Shown here one piece after another: positions 48,171 through 60,654 of a stretch of DNA of 64,000 bases. The first letter of the stretch is position 1, and every line of letters begins with the position of its first letter. The translations under genes were made by a program, and so were the position numbers. Under the pieces are notes generated by a model. The model was not told where the DNA came from, searched no databases, and worked only from the letters and a program-made list of their open reading frames with translations. The DNA is from Daedaleopsis sinensis (taxonomy: Eukaryota > Basidiomycota > Agaricomycetes > Polyporales > Polyporaceae): NCBI GenBank assembly GCA_033807695.1, contig CM066302.1, positions 1,488,001 through 1,552,000 on the forward strand, in the 5' to 3' direction.

Positions 48171-49351
48171 ATGAACAAAGATGCTATACAGAAGCTTGAA
48201 TACCGCGGAGTGCAGCAACTCGCGAAGGTGAGTAGCAATTCGATGCAAGAACGAGGTGGTTAGGCTCACCGGGTTCAACCTCCGGAAAATGCTCAAGCTA
48301 TCTGCGCGAGAAAAGCATTCAGAGATCGTTGAAAGGCCTCTAGAGATAATTCACCCTGGCTTAGTTCCGTGAGTTGTGGAACCTTGTACCGACGTACCAT
48401 TCAAGCGGCCTGGCACTCACCCGCCGTGGTTAGCACCAATTCGGAAGACGACGAGAGACACGAGACTCCTCATGTTGTAGAAGATGTTCAGAGGCCATCC
48501 TATACGACGAAAGAGCAGGAAGATAATCGTTCGGTCAGCCTAGTCAGCCCAGTCAGCCCAACTTTCGGATGCGTGGAAGAGCTTGTCAACGTCATTCAAC
48601 CACAACGTCCGAGGAGTTCCGTCAGACTGCTGCAACCTGCCGACTTCAACTTCAGTTTTCAGTATCACGACCAAAATCGAAGCCCCTCGATGGGATCAGA
48701 GAACAGGCCACCTCAGGCTGAGCAACGAGCAGGACTGAGTGACAAGCGGAAGATTCTAGGTAATATAGAGGACTCACGGTCTCACGGTCGACGCGATGAA
48801 GTGGCTAACCATCTGCAATTTTGCCAATAGGTGTTGCAACACATTCGAATGTCTCAGCTTCACGACCTAGGGTGTTCTTCCCGCCGACGAGCGCGGAGCT
48901 GGCACGGGCGAAGGCGCGAGCAAAAGAGGGCGTCGCGCTGCAACCTCTTGCCGGAAGGACATGGGCGCCGGTGTTTCGTCCTCCAACTCCACAAGGCCAC
49001 CGACTGGAGAGGAAAGACGAAAATTGTCCCACCTCAGATGGTATGGACGGGCGGAAACAGCAGTCGGATAACATCATGCTAAGACCGGTCATACATCGGC
49101 CCACGGCTGGAGAGCTGGAGGCAGATCTGTTGATTCTCGAAGCGACATCGGGGAACAGGCGAGATGTTTTGGAGGAAATCGAGCGACTCAGACAGACTCT
49201 CGCGGTCGTGAAGGCGAAAGAGGAGTGGATAGAGGAACAAGGGAGGATGGTGAGGCGCCTTCGACACGCCATCGAAGCACATTATGTTGATGTGCTGGAG
49301 GCGAACCCTCACGTGTATGGGGAGGAAGTCGAGGACTCGGAGCAGAGATGA
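48171..49351 (+). CDS. SAP-like nuclear protein with C-terminal coiled coil
   Basis: Exons 48171-48227, 48264-48327, 48406-48759 and 48831-49351 join in phase to give 331 residues. The first two exons encode a SAP-like helix-turn-helix (IQKLEYRGVQQLAK then AHRVQPPENAQAI). The middle is Ser/Pro/Gln-rich. The C-terminus is a long charged helix with heptad-like Leu spacing (LEEIERLRQTLAVVKAKEEW), probably a coiled coil. SAP motifs bind AT-rich DNA or RNA in nuclear proteins; a chromatin or RNA role is inference. The first exon has the same length (57 bases), phase and pattern as the gene at 62346-61080, so the two are paralogues. Intron 1 is only 36 bases and intron 2 uses a weak GTTGAA donor, so that region is the least sure. 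Confidence 0.6.
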
Positions 49352-50169
49352 GATATGTAAGTAGAGGGTCTCACCAAAATTGTCTAGAGCAGGAGGCACG
49401 CTGACGACGTTCACGTATCACAGCAGATCCTGGCTTGTAGTATCGTATGACTTCACACGAACTGCTGCGTTTTTTTGTCTTGCACTGTACATCGATGTAC
49501 TACTGGGGATCTACGAGGAACAATCAGTGTACTATACTAGGAGGGGAGCAAGCTCAACACACCCTTGAAACCTGCTGTACCTTGACTACGAATTTGAATC
49601 CGTATTCAAACAGTACTGTAGTCTGTCTTCAGTCCGACTCAGGCTAGTCACTATGATAATTTTTCAGAAGACAGGCTGGTCATGAAGCTGCATCGAAGTT
49701 GTCGAGGAGCTAAGCTTGAGTGAGGGTCTTGTGGCTGAAAATCAGGATGCAGCAGTAGGTTCCTGGATAGAACAAATTGGCACTGAACAAGCCGTGGTTG
49801 ACGTGAATCTCAGAGAGTGACGGTAGCTCTACGGTCAGCTGTGCTGTAGGGAGCTAGTCGCACAGGCGCCCATTATCGGTCGGACGGGCCGGGACTACGG
49901 CGTCACAGGGCGTCACCGACTGCCTCCCGGAGTCACGTCACGCTTCGTCAACTCCTTCTCCAAGTCCGGAGCTATCATCCGAGACGCTAAGCCTCGTACA
50001 CCCAGAGTAAGCTGTCCACAAGACTGAGAAGCACTCACTCCGAGTAAAGCTGTACTCCGATGACAAGGTTAACAGAATCTCAATCGCTTTCCGACAGACG
50101 ACTCTGTTAGTAACTTCTTGCCACAAGTTCCTACTACATGACTAGTACTTCGACGCTTACTGCTCGTAC
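49352..50169. other. Intergenic, no gene seen
   Basis: Short frames without motifs. A block of CGTCACAGGG/CGTCACCGAC repeats lies near 49899-49920. Confidence 0.4.
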
Positions 50170-50993
50170 GCGGACGGCTATCGTTGCGGGGCCCGCAAGT
50201 TTAAAGCATTGAAGCTCGGCTTTATTGATATTACGTCGTACAGCGGAGCCCTCAAAGGGGGCAAATGTGATCTCCAATTTCCTATTCAAATCAGCAGAGG
50301 CACAGACAACATCGCACTCGGAACCATCTGATTCGGCTGCCGCCTCGTATCCGTCTTCGGAACATGCCCCTTCCCCGGCAGAACAATCCTTAGCACACAC
50401 TGCGCGTTCTCTCACCGGGCCGCTCATTTGCTACCTGTGCCTCTTTCCCCTCCTCTGGGACATCAAGACAAACTCCAAGCGGAAGAGCGATCTCATCCTC
50501 TCAACCACATCATCGATACACTCTTGACGTGGTTTAAAGCGTACTACGAACAGGATCGTTCTCTATCACAGCGCTCCAAGACATCCGCCGGCCCTGGAGT
50601 GATCCCGCTCGCAGCTAGCATGTTGCTGCAAACTCTGCAGAGGAGAACACACTCGGCAGACGGCGCTACCCCTTCCGCTCCCTCGGTGTCCGAGTCTGAA
50701 GATGCGCCCCGCATTGGCCCGGCGACTGCTTCCGAGTCAGAGCCCAGCGAGACGGGGATGCGCGCTGAAAAAGCTGCGTTCGCCAAGAATCTCATAAGCC
50801 ACGATCCCATCTTGAAACTGTTGAAGAGTCATTGGGGAAGACGTGGCCGTCGGACGACAAGGGTCCGGACAAGAAGCTCAAGTGCGGATACGTACCGCGT
50901 AGAGACCAGATCCCGACACAGTTGGGATTGAACTCATGCAAAAAGCGGAAGTTGACGGCGAAGAGCAAGAAGAGAAAGGCGTCGGCGCAGTAG
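50170..50993 (+). pseudogene. Decayed FunK1 kinase C-terminal fragment
   Basis: Three pieces in different frames match, in order, the C-terminal third of the intact FunK1 gene downstream. YADGYRCGARKFKALKLG (about 50167-50220) matches CQSGYRRGFSKLAAMSTG. IIDTLLTWFKAYYEQD (about 50512-50554) matches IIDELLLWFKALYAKD. WPSDDKGPDKKLKCGYVPR (about 50844-50900), with a Lys/Arg-rich end, matches WPERDRVPDKRPKGGFAPR. At least two frame changes separate them, and no kinase core precedes them. It is therefore a broken relic in the same orientation as, and 0.65 kb upstream of, the intact copy. Similarity of the tail, including its basic end, survives even though the frame does not. Confidence 0.7.
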
Positions 50994-51643
50994 CGTGGTA
51001 TGATGGACCGGCCCGGGGATGCCTCTGTACTAGTTCGTGCTCCGAGGAAAGCTTGCGGAATGCTCGCCTGCCGTTCAGAAGGCGTGTCGTTGAGGATAGA
51101 TTGAGCTGTATCCCCCACCTTGAGAGGGCCTTCTCCGACATCATGACCTCAGTTACGTTCCTTGGCTTGTCAATATCGTCTAACCATTGACATTTGGGTT
51201 AGTTACGACACAGCCACAGAGCCTCTTAAACAAGTTGGTGTTTGAAAATTAGCGCGTGTGATAGGACTGTTCGAGGAAGATCCACTTGAAGTATCGAGTG
51301 CCAATAGCAATGTTGTATTAGCTACTCGCGACAGATGTTTTGAGACTCGCTTTGCCGATTGCTGGCAAAGGAGACAAAGGCTACGCGACCTTAACGCGAA
51401 CACGTGATCCAGAACTGGTCTTTGCGCGCGTTACAGGCGCCTACCACGTTGATTCCGTTCAACTCGAACCACCACTACCCCCATTGTGCCCCCGGCAAGT
51501 CCAGCCCGCGACCGCTTCATCTGGCCTACAATAACCGATCTGTGCCCGGCAACTGCCTTGTTGAACACGCAACATCTTGGTTAGTAGTTCTTGCTGCATA
51601 GTACGCGCGTCTGCTGAAGTATGTTTCTCCTCCATCCCTTCCA
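50994..51643. other. Promoter region of FunK1 gene
   Basis: No gene seen. Contains the presumed promoter of the kinase starting at 51644. Confidence 0.4.
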
Positions 51644-54270
51644 ATGACCATGTCTCGCGCCGTCTCATTCGCTGATGGCACGAAGCCTCCTGCTCCAGTA
51701 TTTCCTGTTGGCGACACTCCTGCCAAAGCCTACCGCTCAAATACCGAGCATACAAATTCCAAGTTCGATCTCCAGGCCTACCGCGGCGAGCTGCGATTCA
51801 ACATGCGCCGCAACATCCCCATCCTCGACCACAAGCCGTACATGAACAAGTTCTTTGGGTCCGCACAGAAGAGTGTTTCGAAAAGGAAAATCTTTATCAA
51901 CATCCCATCTCCGTCGAGGGAGAGAGAGATGTACGACACACTGGTTAGTGCTCCGAACCTCTCGTCTCTGCGCAGGAGCTCACAATAACTTTAGCCCGAG
52001 GCATTGAACAAGTCCAAGCTGTGCCCTGGCTTCACTTTCGTCGCGACTCCCAGCCAATCTGATCCCTCTGACCCCACTAACCAGGCCGTCGATGGCGGAA
52101 TGTACCCCGACGACCACGTCCCTAAAACCGGTCAAGACTATGCCTACCCTCACGTCGAGTGGGCTGAGCTCGAGATTCCGATGGAGTGCAAACTACACGC
52201 GCGTGAAGACGATCCTTTCGAAGACGACTCGCCTGACCACGAACCGACGGTCGATTCACGCAAGGACACGTTCGGTCAGATCCTCTCCTACGCGGAGTTC
52301 GTCTTCCAGTACCAGCATCGCACGTTCTTCTTCATGATCATCTTCCTTGGCGAATATGCGCGCATCATCCGCTTCGACCGCTCCTCCATCTTCGCTACAA
52401 CAAAGTTCAACTACAAGACCGAGACCTGGAAGCTCACCGAGTTCCTTTCACGCTACGCCCAGCTGAGCAGTGTCGAAAGAGGTCACGATTGCACAGCGAC
52501 TCGGATTCGGCCTGGTACCTCGCTCTACACCAAGATGCAGAAGAAGGGTGAGGTTGAGAGCGACGACAACGCCCAGCAGCTTTTCTCGCGCTCCCTCGAT
52601 CCCAAGTGGCCTTGGTGGCAGCTCGCGATCCCCACCGGTGGAGGACGGTCTCGCAGATTCCTAGTCGGAAAGCCTCATTTCATCGCTCCGGGGGTCGCGG
52701 GTCGTGGCACACGTGGTTACGTCGCACTCCCCGTTGACGGCAAGGGCAAGGTCGGCGATAAGTTCGTCTACTTGAAGGACGCCTGGCGCGTCGATCATCC
52801 GGGAATTGAGCAAGAAGGGTCGATCCTGAAGGAGCTGAAGAAGAAGAAGGTCCGCTACGTGCCGACGCTGGTCTGCCACGGGGACCTACCTGGTCCCGAG
52901 CAAGTAACGGACTGGCGGAGCTTCTGGAAAGAGTGTCATCCAGACGAGGACGCCGATGACTGCCCTCTAAAGCGGCATCAACACTACCGCCTTGTTGTCA
53001 AAGAAGTTGGCAAACCTCTCGAACAGTTTGAGGATCGTTCGGGCTCTCTCGTCCTTGCACTACTGTGTTGTCTACGAGGTGAGTGCCCCTGCATCACATT
53101 TTCCACGTCATGTTTATAATTTCTACCTTCAAGCCCACGAAGACGCCTACAAGGCGGGGATAATCCACAGAGATATCAGCGCAGGTAACATCCTGTTGTA
53201 CCAGGACGAGCAGGGCAATTGGGTTGGAATGCTCAACGACTGGGAGTTGTCGAAGAAATATGACGTGCCCTGTCGTGATGCGCGACAGCCTGATAGGACG
53301 GTGAGTTCAAGCTACAACTGATAAACTGCACTGCGATACGACTCCGCTGACGGTCCTGCAGGGTACTTGGCAGTTCATGTCAGTGCACGCCCTCAACGAC
53401 ATCGAACGGCAGATCGGTCTCGAGGACGAGCTCGAGTCGTTCTTCCATGTCATCATCTACTACGCCGTCCGGTTCCTCGACTCCAATCTCGACGCTGGTG
53501 ATGTCGGACAGTTCTTGCACGACTACTTCGACGCCTACTCCTCGTGCCAGTCTGGCTATCGCCGCGGGTTTTCTAAGCTCGCGGCCATGTCGACTGGTGC
53601 CATCGATCTCCGCCCTTACAATGGTGATACCGAGCCGAGTGGTGTCAATCTGAAGTTCTCTTGGCCGAACCCCTCATCGAGAGCAGGCCCATCACGAACT
53701 GAGGATTCTCAAGGACAAGACTCGTCGTCTCCATCCGACGAATCTGACCCTACGTCATCGCCGGGCGACAACAAATCCCCTAATGATCAACACCCGATCA
53801 ACTTGATCATTGACGAACTCCTCCTCTGGTTCAAAGCACTGTACGCGAAGGACGGCGAAAAGACGACCGCTACTACCGAAGTCGACAAGAAGAACGGATC
53901 TAGCTTCGCCGCTTCTCAGTACCAGTACCTTCTCGACTCGCCTAGCGATGACGAGGATGACGATGAGGATCGGTCCTCGTCCTCGTCCTCGTCCTCCACA
54001 TCTACCTCTGAAGATCCCAATGAGGCATCGAACGAGGAGCGTCGCAAGAAGCTGCAGAGCCACGCCGCTATCATCAAGCTGTTCAAGCAGACACTCAAAA
54101 ACAGTCGCTGGCCTGAACGAGACCGAGTGCCCGACAAGCGGCCCAAAGGCGGCTTTGCTCCTCGAAAGGATCCAGCTCCGAATGATTCGACGGCGACGAC
54201 AGGTTCCAAGAAGCGGTCGAGGACCGACGCCGACCCGGGACCTTCCAACCGCAAGCGAAGCAAAGCTTGA
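51644..54270 (+). CDS. FunK1-type fungal protein kinase, 819 residues
   Basis: Four exons (51644-51943, 51995-53078, 53134-53300, 53362-54270) join in phase. The long N-terminal region (FVFQYQHRTFFFMIIFLGEYARIIRFDRS) is typical of the agaricomycete-expanded FunK1 family. Catalytic features are IIHRDISAGNILLYQ, the HRD..N catalytic loop, and LNDWELSKK, where DWE stands in for DFG. GTWQFMSV follows in the activation segment, and FHVIIYYAVRFLD in the helical lobe. The tail of about 250 residues is disordered: an acidic/Ser stretch (DDEDDDEDRSSSSS), then ERDRVPDKRPKGGFAPRKD and a bipartite-like basic end KKRSRT...RKRSKA that should send the protein to the nucleus. FunK1 kinases expand in multicellular mushroom-forming fungi; substrates are unknown. 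A second copy faces it at 64000-63303. Confidence 0.92.
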
Positions 54271-55370
54271 ATCTCTCACGGGCCAGATCCCCCGCCCCTG
54301 CTCAACGCACTGTGCACGTCTACTCCCCCTCCTCATACTCGTGTTTACATAACCCTACTCTACTCTCCATCGTGGTGCGGTCCGCTACCTGTAGGCTGTC
54401 ACAATGCTCAATACCTTCCATCCAGGGCCATTGTGCCACTTGTTTGCAACCGTAGACACGCTCGCGCAACCATCTTTCTACCGTCAAGCAAGCGGCCAAC
54501 GTTTCTTGCTCATCTCGCCGTCCCGATATCATTATTGAATTTTGCTTTGTTACGAGAATTCTCGATGTTGTCGCCCCTGCTCACTTGTATATACACTACT
54601 ACACCCTGTTCGTAGCTACTGTCTTCTCCCGAATCAACGCATACCCTCGAGCTCCGACATCATCTCCTGTGTATCAAAAGCGAGAGCGCACGCCAACACC
54701 GCAAACGCCCGCCCTGTTACCGCAAAAGTTGTTGCCGGTGGCGTAATACGACTTGCAGTCAAGTGCTCACGATCAATTGAGACGCTGCGGGGGCACTGAT
54801 CGAGTCCGATATCTTCGAAGCGGCCCCCACTGCACAATGTCCTTGTATGTAGTGAGCGTGACTCTATCCGTTCTGCATTCCACGTCGCACCAGAGCCGCG
54901 TCCTGGCGTCGATCTATCCCACCGAACACCTCTCATTGGCACTACGGCGACTTACGTCGACTCACAAGCGGCCGCCCGCCAGGCCCGGTCCAGAGTCATT
55001 GCCATGGGGCCGTGACGAGAAATGGTACGAAATACACATGCGCGCTGTGGCTAGTGAATGATAGGTATATTATAGTATGTTTCGACTGCAGAGGTTTGAT
55101 CGGGTATACAACTCTTTCTGCCGAGCAGGGACTAGCTACATGTTTACGTATATATAAACAGTCCTGTAGGAGGACAGCCGGTTCAAAAGAGGAGCAGGCG
55201 TGACATCAGCACTCAGCTTACACCTTGGGTGAGACGACAAGGCACTTACATGGGGGGGATACTTCCACAAGAGCGCACAGAGAACACCTTCGGCGTCAGG
55301 TTTGAGCTTACAACAGGGATACGATGAGTTCAGACGACAAATTGAGGGCCACTTCCGCCGGGAGTTGGTG
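54271..55370. other. 3' flank of FunK1 gene, part duplicated
   Basis: No gene seen. About 54640-54900 is closely similar, in opposite orientation, to about 62950-62675, which lies at the same distance beyond the second FunK1 gene. The similarity fades near 54900. Confidence 0.6.
54640..54900 (+). repeat. Duplicated FunK1 3' flank, arm 1
   Basis: Roughly 260 bases matching the reverse complement of 62675-62950 with scattered substitutions. Together with the flanking FunK1 coding DNA it forms one arm of an inverted duplication. Confidence 0.75.
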
Positions 55371-58300
55371 TTATTGCTCCGTTTGAATATTGGAGGCCCC
55401 TTTGTACTTTCTGCTCTCGGAGACAAGCCTCGAGAACCGCGAGGCGATCCCCGCCTTCTTCGACATCGTTTCCGATTTCGGCTTCTCCTGCTCCTTCGCC
55501 CCGTCCTCCTTCTCGCCTGGCGGGACTTCAGCACCACCCGCGCCGTTCCCAACGTCGCCGCTGTCCTTCTCCTGCGCCGCCTCCTGCGCACCGTCACCAT
55601 TAGCGCCCTCCTTCAGCGCCTTCTCGTCCTCGCCGTCGTGTGCGTGTGCGTGCCGATCAGGAGTGGCCGTCAAGAAGTTGACGACGACCGACCACAGGTT
55701 GTTCCCGCTGAGCGCGTTCGCGTCCATGAACACCGCCTGGTCCGCGATCTTCGCGAGCCGCCGCGCCTCCTCCGTGTCCCGCCGCGACACGATGCTGCTC
55801 GGCGGCGGGTGCTCGTCCGTGTCCAGCGCCCACGCCCACGGCCAGCTCGCGCTCGCGACCAGGCCCTCCCGCACACCCTCCGCCGTGTCCGTCTCGACCG
55901 CCTGCCCCACGCGGCCCTCGTCGCCTTTCGCATTCGCCTTCCCTGTGCCCTTCCCCTTGGTCGCCTTGCCCTTGACTTTCCCAGCCTTGCCCGCGTGCGC
56001 CCCCGCCTCCGTCGCCTCCTCGCCCTCGCGGCTGAGGAACATGTGCAGCTGCGCCATGTTCCGCACCGTGTCCTGCGACGCGCGCGCGAGCGTGCGCCGC
56101 CGCGCCTTCTCGACCGCCTGCGCGGTCTTGCCGAACTTGCGCGCGAACTTCGCGGTGCCGTCGATGTACCGGCGCACCGCGAGCTCGGAGATCTCGCCGA
56201 TGAGCTCGGGCGGGAGCCGGAACGCGTCGAGCTCGGCCTCGGGCTCGAGCGGGCGGAGCACGCCCTGCGTCGACACGCGCTCCCGGATCATCGTGTCCTG
56301 TCGGTCGCGGATGATCAGCGTTCAGTCGACCGCACGGCGATGCGCGAGCGGAAGCGGAGTGGGAGCGCTCACCAGGCCCGCGTCGTAGACATTGTGCTCT
56401 CCGGCGTACCGGTGCTCCGGCTGCTCGCTGCTCGCAGGTTTCTGGTGCTGGAAGCGCGGGCCGCCGACGTCGGACGACTCGCGCGTCTGGACCGACGACT
56501 CCGACGCGGCGGCCCCAGCCCCGGCGGTCGTGTTGGTGCGGCGGAGATACACGCTCGCGCGGCCCACCCGCGTGCTCAGCGCGCGACGCAGAGATCCCCC
56601 GCCCGCGATGGCAGCAGGGCTGCTGCCCTGCGCCCAGGTTCCGCTCAAGGGCGGGGTGCTGTTGGCCTTGGACTTGGCAGGCGTGCCCTGGCCCTGGCTC
56701 TGCATCGCGACGGCGGGCTCTGACTGCGACGGGGTGATGCTGGCCTTCTCATCCTGCGACATCGCGCCGTTGGCCTGAGAGCCGTTCAGCAGGTCGGTCT
56801 GCGTGCTGGTGGGTGAAGACGTGACGGCAGCCTCTGGGATCATCGGGATGTCGAGGGTGGGCTTCGGTCTGGGGAGCAGCCCCGTCACGTACTTGATGAA
56901 GGTCGCCATGCCGCGGAAGCAGAACTTGCTGGGGGTCGTGAAGGCAAACAAAATCGGCAGTGTGTGGGCACAGTCTACATCGAGATATGAGCAGAGCGAT
57001 GGGATGGGACGCGCGGAGACAACGCACCGTCGTACACCTGCAAGTGCACCTTGGTCGGTCCGTACCGCTGCTCGATTCCGTCCAGAGCGGGATACAGCAG
57101 CCTCGCTTGGGGTTTCACAGGGTACTTGTCGGGGTGGGCTGCCTTGTGAGCGCTGATTGCGAGGTGTCAGTGTGCTCTTCATCCCAAGAGGGAGGCAAAG
57201 ACGGGCTCACAAGTATATCATCTCGTCCCGGAGCACCTCCTTGTCGCTCGCGATGACGAGCAGAGGGGGCAGGCCGCCGAGGTAGGACACGACGGGGCTC
57301 ACAAGGGGGTGCGTCAGAAGATAGTTGGGTGCATACATATGGACCTGCGAATCGATGGAGATCTCTTCGCCGCTCTGGGTGACCATGGAGACTCGTTGGC
57401 TGCGCACACCGTCCGGCCCCATAGGTGGTATGGGCACAGAGCCAGCCCCTCCCAGGTGCAGCGTGCCCGTGCTGGACGACACGGGGACAGTGTAGTCGGG
57501 GGTGGTGGGGCGCGAAGGCAAGCCGTTGGGTTGCCCGTCCTTGTCCCAGTTCGGAATGTCGAGCTTCCCATCTTTGGTCTTGGGACGGACGACTTCCCGG
57601 ATACGCTGGCGCAGTGTGTGATGCACAGTCTTCGTCACCGAGTCCGGCGGAGGCGGCCATAGCGTGCTGGGTTTGTGGAACGACAAGCCGTACGGTGGGA
57701 TGATGTCCTGAGATGTATACGTCAGTCGTGTTCTCACCCGGTTGCTCAGCGAGCTGATTTACCGTCGCGGTGTTCAGATGAATGCTAGGGAAGGAGTGCG
57801 TCAAATCACACCATGGAGATATCAGAACCGCTCCCGCTGGTTGTGGTAGTCCCGCATCGCGAATCACCTGCAGCGTAGCAATGCAGAGGCCTCCACCAGC
57901 GGAGTCGCCGCCGAAGACAATATTCGATGGAGAGACGGGCGTATGGAGCGACCCGGGTGGAGGTTCTATGAGATATAGATCTGTATGTATTGAGATAAAG
58001 TTTGCTCAAACTGCAAGACACACACACTCACAAGCGGCTAACATGTCCTGTATGGCACAGGGAAACGGGTATTGAGGTGCGAGACGATAATTTATGGCTT
58101 TGACCATTTTAGCACATGGTTGTGAGGGCCTTGAAATAAAGAACTCACTGAATACGCGACCATTGATTTTCCGAGCTAGACGTTGTATAGAGTATCTGGG
58201 GACAGGTCATTCGTTGCACGGCTACGAGTCATCTGAGTGACACACCTCTCCTGGTCTATACTTCCGAAATAGTATCCTCCTGTTCTGAAGGTAAGCGATA

Positions 58301-59246
58301 ATTCGCGTACATCAGCTCGGCGAACGTACCTCCGTGCGCGTAGAGTATGCACCGCATATCATCCATCTCGGGCTGGTAACCCGGGGGCAATTCTTGATGA
58401 GTGTTCCCACTGTCAAGCGATGCACCCTCCATGGACATCCCACGGGCCTTTTGCTTCTTCTTTGCTTCTTGCCAGTCTTTCTTGGCTACGATCCACTCAC
58501 CATCCACTCTGAACGGGACCGGTCGGCGTCGATATTCTCGTATTGACAGATACCGCTAGAGGCCACGCACCCTTTGACGCCCCGAACCTGCCACCATTTC
58601 GTACCTCCAACTACCCGTTTGGTGACTTCCTCCCCTCCGAGGGCTTTGATGAGGTGCGTTGCAGCTTGATCACAGCATGACATGGGCACGAGAAGTCGGA
58701 CGACATGCACCCACGGCGGGGTCGGAGTACGCGTGTTCGAGAACTCTTGCAGTTCTTCGACGGTATGCCTACGGACTGATTGGCATGACGTTACCTACAG
58801 ATCAATGACAAACTCACTTTGTGGAGGCTTCCATGAAGGACTAAAGAGATGGTCAACTTGCATTCATCGACTTCAAGAACACATAGGAGCGGAAGACTCC
58901 GTCCCACCGCAGGGTCGGAGTCTCGCGTGCCCAGGGATAGACATAAGCACACGACTCCCTTGAGCAAGGCATTCATAGCTCTAGGCTCACTGAGATGCTG
59001 CGCTCTCGGGTGTTGACTCCGACGATACCAAGAGCCGACCCTGCCTGCCGTAACTCGTGCGAGAAGGAGAAGACGTACCTTGATGATACTGAACGCCTCA
59101 TCATACAGCAGCTCCTCCTTCCTGAGCTTCGTTGTGCCATGCGAGTCTTCGTCCTTGGAGATGCGCTCAAAGTAGTGCTTGACGAGAACCTCGAGGATGA
59201 TGGGCCCCAGGGTGAGCCCCGTGTTGCGAGTCAGAGCGTTGACCAT
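55371..59246 (-). CDS. Hormone-sensitive-lipase-family alpha/beta hydrolase
   Basis: About twelve minus-strand exons, start ATG at 59246, stop at 55371, roughly 950 residues. The N-terminal exon ([20 protein letters not shown]) and [20 protein letters not shown] precede the catalytic domain. The oxyanion-hole motif [14 protein letters not shown] is rebuilt across an intron. Then come [17 protein letters not shown], the nucleophile elbow [10 protein letters not shown], and a C-terminal [12 protein letters not shown] that supplies the His. [16 protein letters not shown] fits the catalytic Asp region. These are HSL-group (GDSAG) features, so the enzyme should hydrolyse acyl esters or acylglycerols. 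A long Ser/Pro-rich insert and a C-terminal extension of about 300 residues rich in Ala, Gly, Glu and Lys ([14 protein letters not shown]) are typical of basidiomycete members. No signal peptide is seen. It shares a divergent intergenic region with the membrane protein at 59899. Confidence 0.88.
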
Positions 59247-59898
59247 GGTGGATCCGGGGCTATGTGTGAGCCTTGCGGAGGACAGACAGTTCGCAGCGCG
59301 AGAAGGGTGGTTAGTGACGGACGGGGGGCAAAGTCATAAGATGGTGGTAGCCGAGGCAATGTGGGGTAAGCGGGAGAGCTAGTAATGACTGTCATGTGCG
59401 GACGTCAATGAGGCCGTAATATTTAATTCCGAACGCTGTCAGATAGAATGACGAATAGCACACCTTGAAAATGGTTGTGGTCTCATCAAGGCTAGTGACT
59501 AGTGACTGCTAGTGATGCGCCCGGGTCCTGGCGTTTTTCCAAACGCTTGAGCAGAAAGTACAAGGCGAAGGCGGTAGAGACGCGCGCTCGCGCACGGGCA
59601 CATGCTCGCGCGACGCGCGCGCCGTCGCGTCTCGCGCGGAGACCTCTCGGACTGAAGCGTGCCATCCTCGTCTGCTTGGACGGACAGACACCGAACGTGC
59701 GTGCATGCAGTCATCCACCCTGTCTTTCTAACTTTGGCCGTGTCCGAGCGGGCGGGCCTTCTGCGGTTGCCGAGGCTTCTCGCGAGGGTCACTAGCCCCG
59801 AGCCTCCCATCTCGCCAAGGTCGCCCGCTCTCACACGTCGTCCGTGTCGTCGTCGTCGCCCCCGTTCTCTCGCCCGCGCCCCCGACGACGGCACCCCC

Positions 59899-60654
59899 AT
59901 GGCACCCCCAGAGCAGCACAACGGCACAGCGGACGCGACGATAGAGAGGCGGCACCGACGTCACCCTCGTCCCCTCCGAAGACACCTCAAAACCTCGCTC
60001 ACCACCTCTTTCTTCCTCGTCGCCGCCTTCGTTCTCTTCCTCCTCGTCGGCCTGTCTCTACCCATCATTAAGCCCATATACATCTTTGAGATCAGCTTCC
60101 AGCAGAATGCAGAGCAGCCCGTCACCTCCATCGCCAGCACCCTCCGTTTCGGCGTGTGGGGTTTGTGTGCCATCAGCGAGCTCGGGACCAGCTCCTGCTT
60201 CCAACAGCTGGGATATACCATCCCGCAGGAGGTCCTCGACCTGACCGGATTCCCCGACGTGGTGGATGCACTCGCCGACGGGATCACCGTGCTCCTCGTC
60301 CTGCACCTCGTCAGTGCTGGACTCGCATTCGTCGGCGCGTACTCGTCCCTGTTCCTCGAGTCCCACGCGATGTGCATCATCTCCCTCCTCGCATCTATAT
60401 TCACCCTCCTCGTCGCCCTCATCGTCTTCGCCGTCGACCTCGCGCTCACCTTGATTGGCATGCAACGTATCGGACCGCTCACCCAGTTCAACTACACCGT
60501 GAACTGGGGCCCGGCCGTATGGATGGTCCTTGTGGCCGTCATACTCACTCTGCTGGGCATGATACTCATGTCCGTCGTTGTATGTGGATGCTGCGGGATC
60601 GGGAGGAAGCACCACCATCACCATCACCTCCACGATGAGGAGACGAAGCCGTGA
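59899..60654 (+). CDS. PalI/SUR7-like four-span membrane protein
   Basis: An unspliced frame gives 251 residues from the ATG at 59899; an in-frame ATG at 59659 would add 80 low-complexity Arg/Pro residues and is unlikely. There is a first membrane span (SFFLVAAFVLFLLVGLSLPI). A large outside loop contains the family signature FGVWGLCAISELGTSSC, the G-x-W-G-x-C core of claudin-like SUR7/PalI proteins. Three more spans follow: ITVLLVLHLVSAGLAFVGA, CIISLLASIFTLLVALIV and VWMVLVAVILTLLGMILM. The tail is GRKHHHHHHLHDEETKP, with a natural run of six histidines that could bind metal. Relatives act in pH sensing (PalI/Rim9) or as eisosome-associated SUR7 proteins. Plasma-membrane location is inferred. 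Confidence 0.87.
   Translation: MAPPEQHNGTADATIERRHRRHPRPLRRHLKTSLTTSFFLVAAFVLFLLVGLSLPIIKPIYIFEISFQQNAEQPVTSIASTLRFGVWGLCAISELGTSSCFQQLGYTIPQEVLDLTGFPDVVDALADGITVLLVLHLVSAGLAFVGAYSSLFLESHAMCIISLLASIFTLLVALIVFAVDLALTLIGMQRIGPLTQFNYTVNWGPAVWMVLVAVILTLLGMILMSVVVCGCCGIGRKHHHHHHLHDEETKP

Noticed and set aside
55302..56723. Plus-strand frame of 473 residues
   Set aside because: It is the antisense shadow of the lipase-family C-terminal exons; Arg/Leu-rich with no motif.
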